Positions 42,139-51,241 of a stretch of 64,000 bases of DNA are shown piece after piece. The stretch is from Pelomonas caseinilytica. GTDB lineage: Bacteria > Pseudomonadota > Gammaproteobacteria > Burkholderiales > Burkholderiaceae_C. Both the position numbers and the translations under genes were made by a program. The notes under the pieces were generated by a model. The model saw only the letters and a list, made by a program, of their open reading frames with translations. It was not told the DNA's origin and did not search any database. The stretch spans positions 186,001 through 250,000 of the forward strand of contig NZ_JAJTWT010000008.1 in NCBI RefSeq assembly GCF_021353235.1. The letters are read 5' to 3'. Numbering within the stretch: the stretch's first letter is position 1; every line of letters begins with the position of its first letter.

Positions 42139-42873
42139 ATGCTGCCGCGCCGCTCCCTGCTCCTGATGCTCCCCGGATGCCTCGCCGGGCTGCCGGGCGC
42201 CGCCCGGGCCGGCACGCCGCTGTGGGTCAGCGGCGAGGTGCCGCCCTACCTGCAGCAAGGCGCCCACGGCCCCGAGGGCTATGCCTTCGAGCTCTTCCAG
42301 CGCGTCTTGCAACAGGCAGGGGAGGATGGGGAGCTGCGTTTCTTCCCGTGGGCGCGCGCCCTGCGGATGCTGGAAGCGGGCGAGGCCCAGGCCGCGCTCG
42401 TCATCACCCGCACGGCAGAGCGCGAGGCGCAGTTCCGCTGGCTGTTTCCGGTCGGGAATTTCCGCTTCGCCATCGTCACCCGCGCCGCGGACGGTGCGGC
42501 CTCGGGCGACATCGCCGCCCTGCGCACGCGCCGCGTCGGCTCCATGCGCGGCTCGGTCAGCCGCAGCATGCTGGCCGGTGCGGGAGTGCCGCACGTCGTC
42601 GAGGGCAAGGACTACGCCGAGCTGCTGGCCCTGCTGCGGCGCGGCCTCGTCGACGCCGTCATGGGGCCGGACGCCGTCATGCGCAAGCTCGACACGGCCG
42701 GCGGCCTGCGACTGACCCTGCTCGACCAGACGCGCGAGCTCTACGCCGCGGCGGGCGCCGCCATGCCTGACGCCATCGTCCAGCGCATCCGCGCCGCGCA
42801 CCAGAGCCTCGTCGAGAGCGGTGTGGTGGCCCAGCTCAGGAAGCGCCACCCCGACGCCTTCTCCGGCGATTGA
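42139..42873 (+). CDS. Periplasmic substrate-binding protein, SBP_bac_3 type
   Basis: Periplasmic solute-binding-fold protein of the amino-acid type. It has 244 residues. The start at 42139 is preferred because it gives a signal peptide (MLPRRSLLLMLPGCLAGLPGAARAG). A GTG at 42064, overlapping the regulator stop, is in frame but would place 25 residues before it. Seen: VSGEVPPYLQ, EGYAFELFQRVLQQ, LRFFPWARALRMLEAGEAQAAL, and the second-lobe RVGSMRGSVSRSML. No ABC permease is next to it. It may be a sensor or an orphan binding protein. The ligand is unknown. Confidence 0.8.
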   Translation: MLPRRSLLLMLPGCLAGLPGAARAGTPLWVSGEVPPYLQQGAHGPEGYAFELFQRVLQQAGEDGELRFFPWARALRMLEAGEAQAALVITRTAEREAQFRWLFPVGNFRFAIVTRAADGAASGDIAALRTRRVGSMRGSVSRSMLAGAGVPHVVEGKDYAELLALLRRGLVDAVMGPDAVMRKLDTAGGLRLTLLDQTRELYAAAGAAMPDAIVQRIRAAHQSLVESGVVAQLRKRHPDAFSGD

Positions 42874-42937
42874 GCCGCCCAGGGGCAGGTCCGGAAACTG
42901 CCAGTCCGTGACAGCAGGGCGGCCTAGACTGGCTCCC

Positions 42938-44401
42938 ATGTTGACCGGCACCCTCCCGCCCGACGCCGCCTACGCCGCCCTGCAGGCGCACGACGCGCGC
43001 TTCGACGGGCGGCTCTACGTGGGCGTCACCTCCACCGGCATCTACTGCCGGCCCGTCTGCCGCGTGAGGCTGCCGCGCCGCGAGAACTGCCGCTTCTTCG
43101 CGACTGCCGCCCAGGCCGAGGCCGAGCGCTTCCGCCCCTGCATGAAGTGCCGGCCCGAACTGGCGCCGCGCCCCCTGGCCTGGACGACGATGGACGCCTC
43201 GCGCACCCTGGCCCAGCAGGCCGCCGCCTGGCTCGATGCCTGCGACGACGCCGACGCCAGCGTGGAAGACCTGGCCCGCCACCTCGGCATCACCAGCCGC
43301 CACCTGCGCCGCATCTTCCAGGCCGAGCATGGCGTGTCGCCGCTGCAATACCTGCAGACGCGGCGCCTGCTGCTCGCCAAGGCCCTGCTGACCGACAGCC
43401 AGCTGCCTGTCCAGGACGTCGCCTATGCGGCGGGCTTCGCCAGCCTGCGCCGCTTCAACTCGGCCTTTCTCGAGCACTACCGGCTGCAGCCCACGGCATT
43501 GCGCAAGGCCGGCCGGGAGGCGGGCGGCGCCGTGCCCGCCTCGCGGCTGAGGCTGGCCTACCGCCAGCCCTACGACGTGGCCGGCGTCCTGGCCTTCCTG
43601 GCGCCGCGGGCGGTGGCCGGTGTCGAGGTCGTTTCCGACACGGGCGTCACCCGTTCGCTGGCGCTGACCCACCGCGGCGAGCGCCATGCGGGCTGGCTGC
43701 GCGTCGGCTTCGAGCGGCCGGGCGAGGTGGGCGTGGACCTGTCGCCCTCGCTGTGGCCGGCCGTGGGTTCGCTGCTGCCGCTGCTGCGCCGCTGGCTGGA
43801 CCTCGATGCCGACCCCGAATCCATCGCGGCGGCCCTGGGCGAGGGCGCCGTGCCGGGACAGCGCCTGCCGGGCTGCCTGGACCGCTTCGAGCTGGCGGTT
43901 CGGGCGGTGCTGGGCCAGCAGGTCACGGTCGCCGCGGCCCGCACCCTGGCCGGCCGCTTCGTCGAACGCTTCGGCGAGGCCCTGCCCGGCGCGCCCGAGG
44001 GCGCCGGCCGGCTCTTTCCGACGCCCGAGCGCATCGCCGCCGCCACGCGCGACGACATCGCCTCTCTCGGCATCATCGGGCGCCGCGCCGAAAGCCTCAT
44101 CGCCCTGGCCCAGGCCTGGCCGACGCTCGCCTTTGCGCGCCGCGAAGGCGACCCGGAGGCCGCCGCCGCCGGGCTGACTGCCCTCCCGGGCATCGGGCCC
44201 TGGACGGCCGGCTACATGCTGATGCGCGGCTGGAGCTGGCCCGATGCCTTCCCGCCCGGCGACGTCGTCCTGCGCAAGGCCTTGGCCGCTGCGGCCGGTA
44301 GCGATGGCCCGCCGCTTTCGCCCAAGGCTTATCTCGACGCTGCGGAGCGCTATCGGCCCTTCCGCAGCTATGCCGTCCTGCACCTATGGAGACACGCATG
44401 A
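42938..44401 (+). CDS. Ada-type/AlkA fusion: DNA-3-methyladenine glycosylase and regulator
   Basis: Repair protein fusing an Ada-type zinc domain, an AraC helix-turn-helix and an AlkA glycosylase. It has 487 residues. The zinc cysteines are C37, C41, C68 and C71 (GIYCRPVCRVR, RPCMKC). The AraC part (about 95-190) has VEDLARHLGITSRHLRRIF and VQDVAYAAGFASLRRFNSAF. The AlkA part has HhH-GPD LTALPGIGPWTAGYML and the catalytic Asp in FPPGDVVLRKAL. No O6-methyltransferase domain is present; that activity is in the next gene. Start ATG 42938 is the best fit to the Ada N-terminus. Likely activated by methylated DNA. Confidence 0.92.
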   Translation: MLTGTLPPDAAYAALQAHDARFDGRLYVGVTSTGIYCRPVCRVRLPRRENCRFFATAAQAEAERFRPCMKCRPELAPRPLAWTTMDASRTLAQQAAAWLDACDDADASVEDLARHLGITSRHLRRIFQAEHGVSPLQYLQTRRLLLAKALLTDSQLPVQDVAYAAGFASLRRFNSAFLEHYRLQPTALRKAGREAGGAVPASRLRLAYRQPYDVAGVLAFLAPRAVAGVEVVSDTGVTRSLALTHRGERHAGWLRVGFERPGEVGVDLSPSLWPAVGSLLPLLRRWLDLDADPESIAAALGEGAVPGQRLPGCLDRFELAVRAVLGQQVTVAAARTLAGRFVERFGEALPGAPEGAGRLFPTPERIAAATRDDIASLGIIGRRAESLIALAQAWPTLAFARREGDPEAAAAGLTALPGIGPWTAGYMLMRGWSWPDAFPPGDVVLRKALAAAAGSDGPPLSPKAYLDAAERYRPFRSYAVLHLWRHA

Positions 44402-44892
44402 ACACCCTGCATCACGTCCTGCAACGCAGGATGGAAACCCCGCTGGGCCCGCTGACGGCCGCCCGCAGCGCCGCCGGCCTTTCGGGCCTGTGGTTCGACG
44501 GCCAGAAGCACCACCCCGGGCCGCTGGCCGTGCCCGAGGACGACGGCAGCGACCCCGTGCTCTCGGCCACCGCGGCGGCCCTGGCGGCCTATTTCAGCGG
44601 CAAGCCTTTCACGCTGCCGCCGCTGGACCCGGCCGGCACGGCCTTCCAGCGCGAGGTCTGGCAGGCCCTGCTCGATATCGCGCCCGGCGCCCCCGACACC
44701 TACGGCGCCCTGGCCGAACGCCTCGGTCGCGCGCAGGCCGCCCGCGCCCTGGGCGCGGCCGTGGGGCGCAACCCCATCTCCATCCTCATCCCCTGCCACC
44801 GCGTCGTGGGCGCCGACGGCTCCCTCACCGGCTACGCCGGCGGGCTGGAGCGCAAGAAGGCCCTGCTGAGCCTGGAGGGCCGCCCCGCATGA
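44398..44892 (+). CDS. ogt: Methylated-DNA-protein-cysteine methyltransferase
   Basis: Suicide repair enzyme that takes the methyl from O6-methylguanine. It has 164 residues. The acceptor is C133 in the IPCHRVVGADGSLTGYAGG motif, preceded by TAFQREVWQALLDIAPG with the DNA-binding Arg-rich helix. The ATG at 44398 overlaps the stop of the Ada-AlkA gene by 4 bases (ATGA), and its own stop overlaps the EamA gene in the same way. Together the two repair genes cover both alkylation types. Confidence 0.96.
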   Translation: MNTLHHVLQRRMETPLGPLTAARSAAGLSGLWFDGQKHHPGPLAVPEDDGSDPVLSATAAALAAYFSGKPFTLPPLDPAGTAFQREVWQALLDIAPGAPDTYGALAERLGRAQAARALGAAVGRNPISILIPCHRVVGADGSLTGYAGGLERKKALLSLEGRPA

Positions 44893-45770
44893 AGACATTC
44901 GACATCGGCGAGCTGGTGCTGCTCGCCGCGCTCTGGGGCGCTTCCTTCCTCTTCATGCGCCTCGGGGCCCATGAGTTCGGGCCCATCCCGCTGGCCGCCG
45001 TGCGCGTGGGCCTGGCCAGCGCCATGCTGGTGCCGCTGCTGGCCTCGCGTGGCCAGCTTGGCGAGCTGCGCCGGCACTGGAAAGGGCTGCTGCTCGTGGG
45101 GGCGCTCAACAGCGCCGTCCCTTTCGCGCTGTTCTCCTTCGCGGCCCTGTCCATCACGGCCGGCCTGTCCAGCATCGTCAACGCCACCACGCCGCTGTGG
45201 ACGGCGGTGGTCGCCTTCGTCTGGCTGCGCCAGGGCCTCACGCCCTCGCGGGTCCTGGGCCTCGTCGTCGGCTTTGCCGGCGTGGCCTTCCTGGCCTGGG
45301 ACAAGGCCAGCTTCAAGCCCGGCGCCGACCACACCGGCTTCTGGGCCGTGCTGGCCTGCGCTGCGGCGACGCTCTGCTACGGCATCGCGGCCAACGCCAC
45401 CAAGCGCTACCTCACGGGCGCCTCGCCACTGGCCGTGGCAACCGGCAGCCAGTTCGCCGCCGCGCTGATGCTTGCGCTACCAGCGGCCTGGCAATGGCCG
45501 GCGGCCATGCCGGGCGCCGTGGCCTGGGGCGCTGCCCTGGGGCTCGCGGCCCTGTGCACGGCGCTGGCCTACATCCTCTACTTCCGCCTGATGAGCCGGG
45601 TCGGCCCGACGAACGCCGTGTCCGTCACCTTCCTGATCCCGCTCTTCGCCATCCTCTGGGGCGCCATCTTCCTGCAGGAGGCGATCACGGCGCAGATGGT
45701 GGCGGGCGGCGCCGTCGTGCTGGTGGGCATCGCGCTCGCGCTCGGGCTGGTGGGCGGCCGACGCGCCTGA
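44889..45770 (+). CDS. EamA/DMT-family transporter
   Basis: Inner-membrane exporter of the drug/metabolite superfamily. It has 293 residues and ten predicted helices arranged as two EamA repeats. Seen: LVLLAALWGASFLFMRLGA, ALSITAGLSSIVNATTPLWTAVVAFVWL and the second repeat AAATLCYGIAANATKRYLT through SVTFLIPLFAILWGAIFLQEAI. Start at 44889 overlaps the ogt stop (ATGA). Substrate unknown; the coupling to repair genes may be incidental. Confidence 0.88.
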   Translation: MKTFDIGELVLLAALWGASFLFMRLGAHEFGPIPLAAVRVGLASAMLVPLLASRGQLGELRRHWKGLLLVGALNSAVPFALFSFAALSITAGLSSIVNATTPLWTAVVAFVWLRQGLTPSRVLGLVVGFAGVAFLAWDKASFKPGADHTGFWAVLACAAATLCYGIAANATKRYLTGASPLAVATGSQFAAALMLALPAAWQWPAAMPGAVAWGAALGLAALCTALAYILYFRLMSRVGPTNAVSVTFLIPLFAILWGAIFLQEAITAQMVAGGAVVLVGIALALGLVGGRRA

Positions 45771-45776
45771 GAACTG

Positions 45777-45914
45777 CCCCCGGCCCAACCCCGCGCGCTG
45801 AACGCGGCGCGTGTCTGGTCCGCCCCCCGAGGGGGCGGCGATGCTTGCGGCGTCGAGCCGCAAGCACATCGCCAGCGCGGGCCGGCTCGGGAGCGGCCCA
45901 GCGCTCGGCCCGCA
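45777..45914 (+). repeat. Three-hairpin intergenic repeat, copy D
   Basis: GCCCCC-CGA-GGGGGC, CTTGCGGC-GTCGA-GCCGCAAG and GCGGGCCG...CGGCCCGC form three hairpins. The left flank CCGGCCCAACCCCGCGCGCT is shared with copy A. It fills most of the gap between the EamA gene and the beta-helix protein gene and may terminate the repair operon. Confidence 0.85.
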
Positions 45915-46018
45915 ATACGCCCGTTTCATGCGTCGTCACTTCGATGGTAGCGTTCGGGTTTGGTTGCTGGTAGCGCTACCTTTTGCCCGGCGGCCACCAC
46001 GACACCCACGGAGACCGC

Positions 46019-47896
46019 ATGCCCCTCTCGACCCTCGCTTCCCTCGGCGCCAAGCCTCGGCGCCGTCCTGCCTTCGTCCTGGCCCTGGCCCTCTTTGCCG
46101 CTCTGGGGAGCGCCGTCGCCCAGCCCTCGGGCGGGCCCTATGGCCCCGTGCCGCAGCGCTACGAAGTGCCCAAGACCGGGCACGTGGTGTTCGTGGCTCC
46201 CGACGGGCGCGCCGAGGCGGCTGGCGCGACGCCCGCCGAGCCCACCGCCCTCGAGGCCGCCGTGGCCCGCGTCGTCACCGGCGACACCATCGTGCTGCGC
46301 GGCGGCACCTACCGCACCGGGGGTCTGGAACTCAACCAGGGCGTCACCCTGCAGCCCTACCTCGACGAGCAGCCGGTGCTCAAGGGCACGCGCGTGGCGG
46401 CGCAGTGGGAAAACCTCGGCCACGGCGTCTGGCGCACGCGCTGGGCCACGCTCTTCCCCGCCAAGCCCATGGGCTGGTGGCAGCGTGACCGCGAGGGCAT
46501 GCAGACGCCGCTGCACCGCTTCAATGCCGACATGGTCTTCATCGACGGCGAGCCGCTGCGGTCGGCCGGTTGGGAAGGCGAGGTGAGCGCCAAGGCCTTC
46601 TACGTCGACTACGAGCGGGGCTACGTCTACATCGGCACCGACCCGGCCGGCCGCCTCGTCGAGATCACGGCCCACGACATCGCCCTGCACCGGCCCTCGC
46701 GCGAGGTGAACGGCAAGCCTTCGGACCGCAAGGGCTTCACGCTGCGCGGCCTGACCTTCACCCAGTACGCCTACCGGGCCATCGACATCGAGGGCAAGAA
46801 GCCGTCCGCCCCCATCACCGCCGAGCCGACCGACGACCCGGTGGGCCCCTCGCCCGAGGCCGAGCATGGCAAGGAGGTCGTCGGCACCGTGCTGGAGAAC
46901 GTCACCATCAGCCACTGCTCCCGCGTGGCGGGCTATTTCCGAGGTGACCGCCTCGTCATCCGCAATTCCCTGATCAGCGACACGGGCACCGAAGGCATCT
47001 ACGTCATCGGCTCGTCGGACGTGCTGCTGGAGCGCAACCTCATCCGCCGCAACAACGTCCATGGCCTGACGGGTTACTTCCCGGCCGCCGTCAAGATCTT
47101 CAACCAGTCCAACCGCGTCGTCGTGCGCGACAACCTCGTCATCGAGCAGCCCAATTCCAACGGCGTCTGGTACGACGTGGGCAATGTCGACGGCGTGTTC
47201 GTCAACAACCATGTCGAAGGCGCCCAGGCCGGCCTCTTCTTCGAGATCTCCAAGGGCATCACCGTCGCCGGCAATGTCTTCGTCGACAACCAGCAGGGCG
47301 TGCGCATCCTGAACAGCTCGGGCGCCAAGGTCCTGCACAACAGCTTCGTGAACTCGCCGGCCCTGTTCGAGCGCAACGAGCGCAGCGCCCAGGGCGATCA
47401 CTTCGGCTGGCACCCGCAGACAGGCCCCGACGTGAACGAGCGCGTCGGCCATGTCTTCGAGGGCAACCTGCTGGTGGCCGATGCCGGCTTCAAGGGGCCG
47501 CTGCTGCGCCTGGAGCAGTCGCCGGCGACCTGCGGCAAGGTCACCGCGCCCATGGCGGCCCGCGTCGACGGCAACCTCTACCTGCGCGCGGGCGGCGCCG
47601 GCCAGCCGCTGGTGCGCTGGGCGCCGCTGCCCGGCCCGGCCTGCCAGGCGGAGTTCCCCTCGCTGGAAGCGCTGCGTCAGGCCGTGCCGGGCGTGGAGGC
47701 GGGCAGCCGGGCGCTGCAGCCCTACGACGGGGCGGTGTTCCGAAGCCGCGAGCTGCGCCGCTTCGAGCTGGCCGGCGTGCCCCCGGGCGTGCGGCCCGAG
47801 CCGGTGCCCGAGGCAGTGCGCAAGCTGCTGGGCTGGCGCGAAGCCAGCCACCTGCCGGGGGCCTTGCCGGCGGTGGCGCCGGCACAGGCCCGCTAG
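46019..47896 (+). CDS. Secreted right-handed beta-helix protein
   Basis: Exported protein of 625 residues with an N-terminal signal peptide (about MPLSTLASLGAKPRRRPAFV, then a hydrophobic core to AVAQ). The body has a DUF1565-like start (GDTIVLRGGTYRTGGLEL) and beta-helix turns: VLENVTISHCSRVAGYF, LVIRNSLISDTGTEGIYV, VLLERNLIRRNNVHGLTG and ITVAGNVFVDNQQGVRILNS. Such folds occur in polysaccharide lyases and sugar-binding proteins, but no lyase catalytic triad is identified, so no activity is named. It ends exactly where the convergent peptidase gene ends (47896/47897). Confidence 0.82.
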   Translation: MPLSTLASLGAKPRRRPAFVLALALFAALGSAVAQPSGGPYGPVPQRYEVPKTGHVVFVAPDGRAEAAGATPAEPTALEAAVARVVTGDTIVLRGGTYRTGGLELNQGVTLQPYLDEQPVLKGTRVAAQWENLGHGVWRTRWATLFPAKPMGWWQRDREGMQTPLHRFNADMVFIDGEPLRSAGWEGEVSAKAFYVDYERGYVYIGTDPAGRLVEITAHDIALHRPSREVNGKPSDRKGFTLRGLTFTQYAYRAIDIEGKKPSAPITAEPTDDPVGPSPEAEHGKEVVGTVLENVTISHCSRVAGYFRGDRLVIRNSLISDTGTEGIYVIGSSDVLLERNLIRRNNVHGLTGYFPAAVKIFNQSNRVVVRDNLVIEQPNSNGVWYDVGNVDGVFVNNHVEGAQAGLFFEISKGITVAGNVFVDNQQGVRILNSSGAKVLHNSFVNSPALFERNERSAQGDHFGWHPQTGPDVNERVGHVFEGNLLVADAGFKGPLLRLEQSPATCGKVTAPMAARVDGNLYLRAGGAGQPLVRWAPLPGPACQAEFPSLEALRQAVPGVEAGSRALQPYDGAVFRSRELRRFELAGVPPGVRPEPVPEAVRKLLGWREASHLPGALPAVAPAQAR

Positions 47897-49495
47897 CTAC
47901 ACGCCGTTCAGGTGCGTGATCAGGGCCTTGACGTTGGGAACACCCAGGCCGGTGACCATGTCGTAGCCGGTCGTGGCGTCGTAGGCGCCGTTGCTGCCGG
48001 CGGTGATGTCGCGGAAGGCATCGGTCCCCTGCAGGCGGTAGATCAGCGGGTTGAGGAAGGGTAGGGGCTTCTTGCCCGCCGTGACCCTCGCCTCGTTGAT
48101 GAGTGCACAGAAACCGGCCCAGGCCGGCGCGCTCCAACTGGTGCCGCCGTAGGCGGCGGGGCTGCCATCCAGCACGACGAGGCCGCCGTAATTGGGGTCG
48201 GCCGTGAGGCTCACGTCCGGCACCTGGCGGGTGGTTCCGCCGCCGGCCACCTTCTGCCAGGCCGGCCGCTTGAAGTAGCGGCTCTTGCCGCCGCCTCCGC
48301 TGCGCCAGCCGACCTCCTTGGCGACGTTGCCGTTGGCCGCGAGCTTGAGGGTGGTCCCGCCGACGCCGATGACGCAGGGGTCCGACGATTCGTACTCCGC
48401 CTGCAGCGGCCCGCCGGCGTTGTGGCCGGTGGAGTCGGGGTTGGAGCCGGCATCGCCGCTGGACACGAAGACGTTGATGCCGGCCGCGGCCAGGCGCAGG
48501 AACTTGGCGTGCTCGGTCTTCACCTCGCCCGGCGCCATGTAGGCCTCGCCCAGCCCCAGGCTCATCGACACCTGCCTGAGCCCGGGGTCGGAGGCGGCGT
48601 CCAGCAGCACCCGGTCCAGGGCCTTGTCGATGTCGGTGAAGGCGAGGGAGCCGGTGGCGTAGATGGTGACCTTGGCGCCCGTGGCGATGCCGCTGGCCCA
48701 CTGCGCGTCCAGCGTCTCCTCGCCTGACGGAGGCGGCAGTTCCACCTCGTTGACGTTGACGACGGTGAGCCTCTTGGCATCGGCGGCGATGCCGCAGATC
48801 TGCCAGAAGCTCGCCATGTCCGAGGCCTTGGGCGGCGCGTCGATGATGATGGCGATGGTCTGGCCCTTGCCGCTCAGGTGCAGGCCGTCGGCCCCGTAGG
48901 CCTTGAGCAGCTGCGCCGGCCGATAACCCGGCGGCTGGGCGGCATGCGTCTTGGCCTGGGTGTCGCTGCCGTCGGCCGGGCGGCGCAGCGGCGGGCAGCG
49001 GCGGGCATGCTTGCGCGCCTGCCGGTGCGGCTGCAGGCCGCCGATGGCGCGCACGTTGGCCGCCACGCTGTCCGGCAGGCTGGGCGCATTGCGGGCGGAC
49101 GTGTAGGTGATGCCGTCGCTCGTCACGCGCACCAGTTCCACCTGCAAGGCCTTGGCCACGTCGCCGGCCTTGGCGCTGGCGTAGACGCTGGTGTGGTCAG
49201 GCGACACCGAAGTCACCGCGAAGTGCTGCTTCTTCAACCACTCCAGCAGCGGCTCGACCTGCTGCTTGCTCATGCCGTACCTGGCGTTGAGCTCCGCCAA
49301 GGGGACGGTCTCGCCCTTCTCGACGCGGGCCTCCAGGTCCTCGTTGGCCTGGCCGTCGGGAGACAGGGAAAAGTGCACCTGCATCACTTCGTCGTGGTGC
49401 GGGGCCTCCGCGGCGTGCACGTTGAAGCCCGTGGCCGTCAGGCCGGGCTGGGGGGGCAGCTCCAGCACGCTGTCGTGGAAAAGCTTGCGCGACAT
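47897..49495 (-). CDS. S53 family (sedolisin/kumamolisin-type) serine peptidase
   Basis: Acid serine-carboxyl peptidase made as a pro-form. It has 532 residues. Residues about 5-150 form the pro-kumamolisin activation domain (HFSLSPDG, LEWLKKQHFAVTSVSPD). The catalytic set is E259 and D263 (SGEETLDAQW), D348 in SSGDAGSN and S453 in YGGTSWSAPAWAG. The end has a calcium-site-like DITAGSNGAYDATTGYDMVTGLG. No signal peptide is seen, and none appears if the start is moved. The ATG at 49495 has GAGG six bases before it. Location and substrate are unknown. Confidence 0.9.
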   Translation of the reverse strand: MSRKLFHDSVLELPPQPGLTATGFNVHAAEAPHHDEVMQVHFSLSPDGQANEDLEARVEKGETVPLAELNARYGMSKQQVEPLLEWLKKQHFAVTSVSPDHTSVYASAKAGDVAKALQVELVRVTSDGITYTSARNAPSLPDSVAANVRAIGGLQPHRQARKHARRCPPLRRPADGSDTQAKTHAAQPPGYRPAQLLKAYGADGLHLSGKGQTIAIIIDAPPKASDMASFWQICGIAADAKRLTVVNVNEVELPPPSGEETLDAQWASGIATGAKVTIYATGSLAFTDIDKALDRVLLDAASDPGLRQVSMSLGLGEAYMAPGEVKTEHAKFLRLAAAGINVFVSSGDAGSNPDSTGHNAGGPLQAEYESSDPCVIGVGGTTLKLAANGNVAKEVGWRSGGGGKSRYFKRPAWQKVAGGGTTRQVPDVSLTADPNYGGLVVLDGSPAAYGGTSWSAPAWAGFCALINEARVTAGKKPLPFLNPLIYRLQGTDAFRDITAGSNGAYDATTGYDMVTGLGVPNVKALITHLNGV

Positions 49496-49595
49496 AGGCA
49501 CCTCGCTCTCAGAGCAGTTCGGGAGCGGCCATGGTCTGCCTCGCCGGCATCGCATGAATCCCGAAACTTGATGAACCGACAGCTTGGCGAAACGT

Positions 49596-50396
49596 TCAGC
49601 GCGTCAGCGCCCGCCTGAGGCCGAAGCTGGCGGCGTCGACCAGGGCCACCAGCACCAGCATCGCCGCCAGCACGGTGGCCGTCTTGTCCATCTGGAACAG
49701 GCCCATGTGGAACATCAGCAGCTGTCCCAGGCCGCCGGCGCCGACGACGCCCAGCACGGCCGCGGCGCGGATGTTGTTCTCCCAGCGATAGAGCGTGTAG
49801 CTCATCAGCTGCGGCAGGACGAGGGGCAGGGTGGCATACAGGAACACGCGGACCGTGCCGGCGCCCTGCGCGCGCAGCGCCGCGCCCGGGCCGGGCGGCG
49901 CGTTCTCGATGGCCTCGGCGAAGAGGCGGCCCAGCACGCCGCTCGTGTGGATGGCCAGGGCCAGCGTGCCGGCGAAGGGGCCGAGGCCCGCGCTGATCAG
50001 CAGCATGGACGCCCACACCAGCTCCGGCACCGAGCGCAGGGCGTTCAGGAAGAGGCGGGCCAGGCCGCGGCCGCGGTGCAGGCGGCTCGCCGGCAAGGCC
50101 AGGGCCACGCCCAGCACCGCCGCGAGGGCCGTGCCCAGGGCCGACATCGCCAGCGTCTCCCAGGCGCCCTCGGCTACCTTGCGCACGAAGGCTGGGCTCA
50201 GGTCGGGCGGGAAGAACTCGCCCAGGAAGCGGCCCATGCCGGCCAGGGCCTCGCCCGACAGGAAGGCCGCCAGGTGCAGGTCCAGCGACAGGAAGCTCGC
50301 GACCACCAGGGCCAGCACGGCCGCCACCAGCCAGGCGGCGCGGCTGCGGGCCGTGAACAAGGGCGGCGGCAGGCGGTGGGGGCGGGGGGCGGTCAT
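49596..50396 (-). CDS. phnE: PhnE-type ABC transporter permease (second)
   Basis: Inner-membrane permease of the phosphonate/phosphite ABC type. It has 266 residues. Membrane segments include AAWLVAAVLALVVASFL and LAMSALGTALAAVLGVALAL. The permease signature is LRAQGAGTVRVFLYATLPLVLPQLMSYTLYRWENNIRAA, followed by VLGVVGAGGLGQLLMFHMGLF. It begins 2 bases after the stop of a second, related permease. It is the last gene of a run of senA, ATPase, permease, permease. The two permeases look like a duplicated pair. No phnD follows. Confidence 0.9.
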   Translation of the reverse strand: MTAPRPHRLPPPLFTARSRAAWLVAAVLALVVASFLSLDLHLAAFLSGEALAGMGRFLGEFFPPDLSPAFVRKVAEGAWETLAMSALGTALAAVLGVALALPASRLHRGRGLARLFLNALRSVPELVWASMLLISAGLGPFAGTLALAIHTSGVLGRLFAEAIENAPPGPGAALRAQGAGTVRVFLYATLPLVLPQLMSYTLYRWENNIRAAAVLGVVGAGGLGQLLMFHMGLFQMDKTATVLAAMLVLVALVDAASFGLRRALTR

Positions 50397-50398
50397 GG

Positions 50399-51241
50399 TC
50401 AGGCGAGGGCGCGGCGCAGGGCGGCGCTGAGTCGGTCGGCCAGGGCGACCAGGGCCACGAACACCAGCAGCATGGCCGAGACCTCGCCGCCGGCGAACAT
50501 CTTCATCGAACTGTCCATCTGCTGGCCCAGGCCGCCCGCGCCGACGAAGCCGAGGACGACGGAGCTGCGGATGGCGCATTCCCAGCGGTAGACGGTGTAG
50601 CTCGTCAGCTCGGCCGCGTTCTGCGGCAGCAGCCCGTAGGCGAAGGCCTGCAGCCGGCCCGCGCCGTTGCGCAGCAAGGTGCGGGTGACGTGGGCGTCGC
50701 CGCTCTCCAGGATCTCTGCATAGACCTTGCCCAGCATGCCGCCGTAGGTGAGGGCGATGGCCAGCACCCCGGCCGCCGGCCCGAGGCCGACCACCCGCAC
50801 GAACACCAGGGCCCACACCAGTTCCGGCATGCTGCGCAGCACGATGAGCAGGCCCCTGACCGCCTGTCGCAGCGCATAGGGCAGGGGCGCCATGCGCCCG
50901 GCGGCCAGGGCTGACACCGACAGCGCCCGGGTGGCCGCCAGCGTCAGCGGCACCGCCAGCAGCAGGGCGAGGGCGATGCCCGCCGTCGCGATGGCCACGG
51001 TGCGCCAGGTCTCCCGGGCCAGCATCAACAGGAAGTCACCGCCCAGCGCCGGCGGGAAGAAGGCGCCGACGAAGCGCCCCATGACGCGCAGCGAGTCGGG
51101 CTCCAGCAGCGCCCAGGGCTTGAATTCGGTGGCCACGAGCAGGGGCCACAGCAGGGCGAGGCCGGCGGCGGCCAGGCCCAGGCGGCCCAGCCAGGCCGGG
51201 TCGCGCCGGGCGGCGTCCGAGGCAGCCCGGTTCAGCGGCAT
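50399..51241 (-). CDS. phnE: PhnE-type ABC transporter permease (first)
   Basis: Inner-membrane permease paired with the gene at 49596. It has 280 residues. Hydrophobic segments begin LGRLGLAAAGLALLWPLLVA; the signature loop is LRNGAGRLQAFAYGLLPQNAAELTSYTVYRWECAIRSS, followed by VLGFVGAGGLGQQMDSSMKMF. Its 5' end overlaps the ATPase gene by 10 bases. The FFPPALG and FFPPDLS pieces in the two permeases are related, as in known tandem PhnE pairs. The substrate may be phosphonate, phosphite or another oxyanion. The gene link to senA hints at selenium, which is inference. Confidence 0.9.
   Translation of the reverse strand: MPLNRAASDAARRDPAWLGRLGLAAAGLALLWPLLVATEFKPWALLEPDSLRVMGRFVGAFFPPALGGDFLLMLARETWRTVAIATAGIALALLLAVPLTLAATRALSVSALAAGRMAPLPYALRQAVRGLLIVLRSMPELVWALVFVRVVGLGPAAGVLAIALTYGGMLGKVYAEILESGDAHVTRTLLRNGAGRLQAFAYGLLPQNAAELTSYTVYRWECAIRSSVVLGFVGAGGLGQQMDSSMKMFAGGEVSAMLLVFVALVALADRLSAALRRALA

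Noticed and set aside
42891-42907. CTG...CAG pair upstream of the Ada-AlkA gene, as an SOS box
   Set aside because: The spacing is 11 bases, not 10, and the CTGT half-site is missing.
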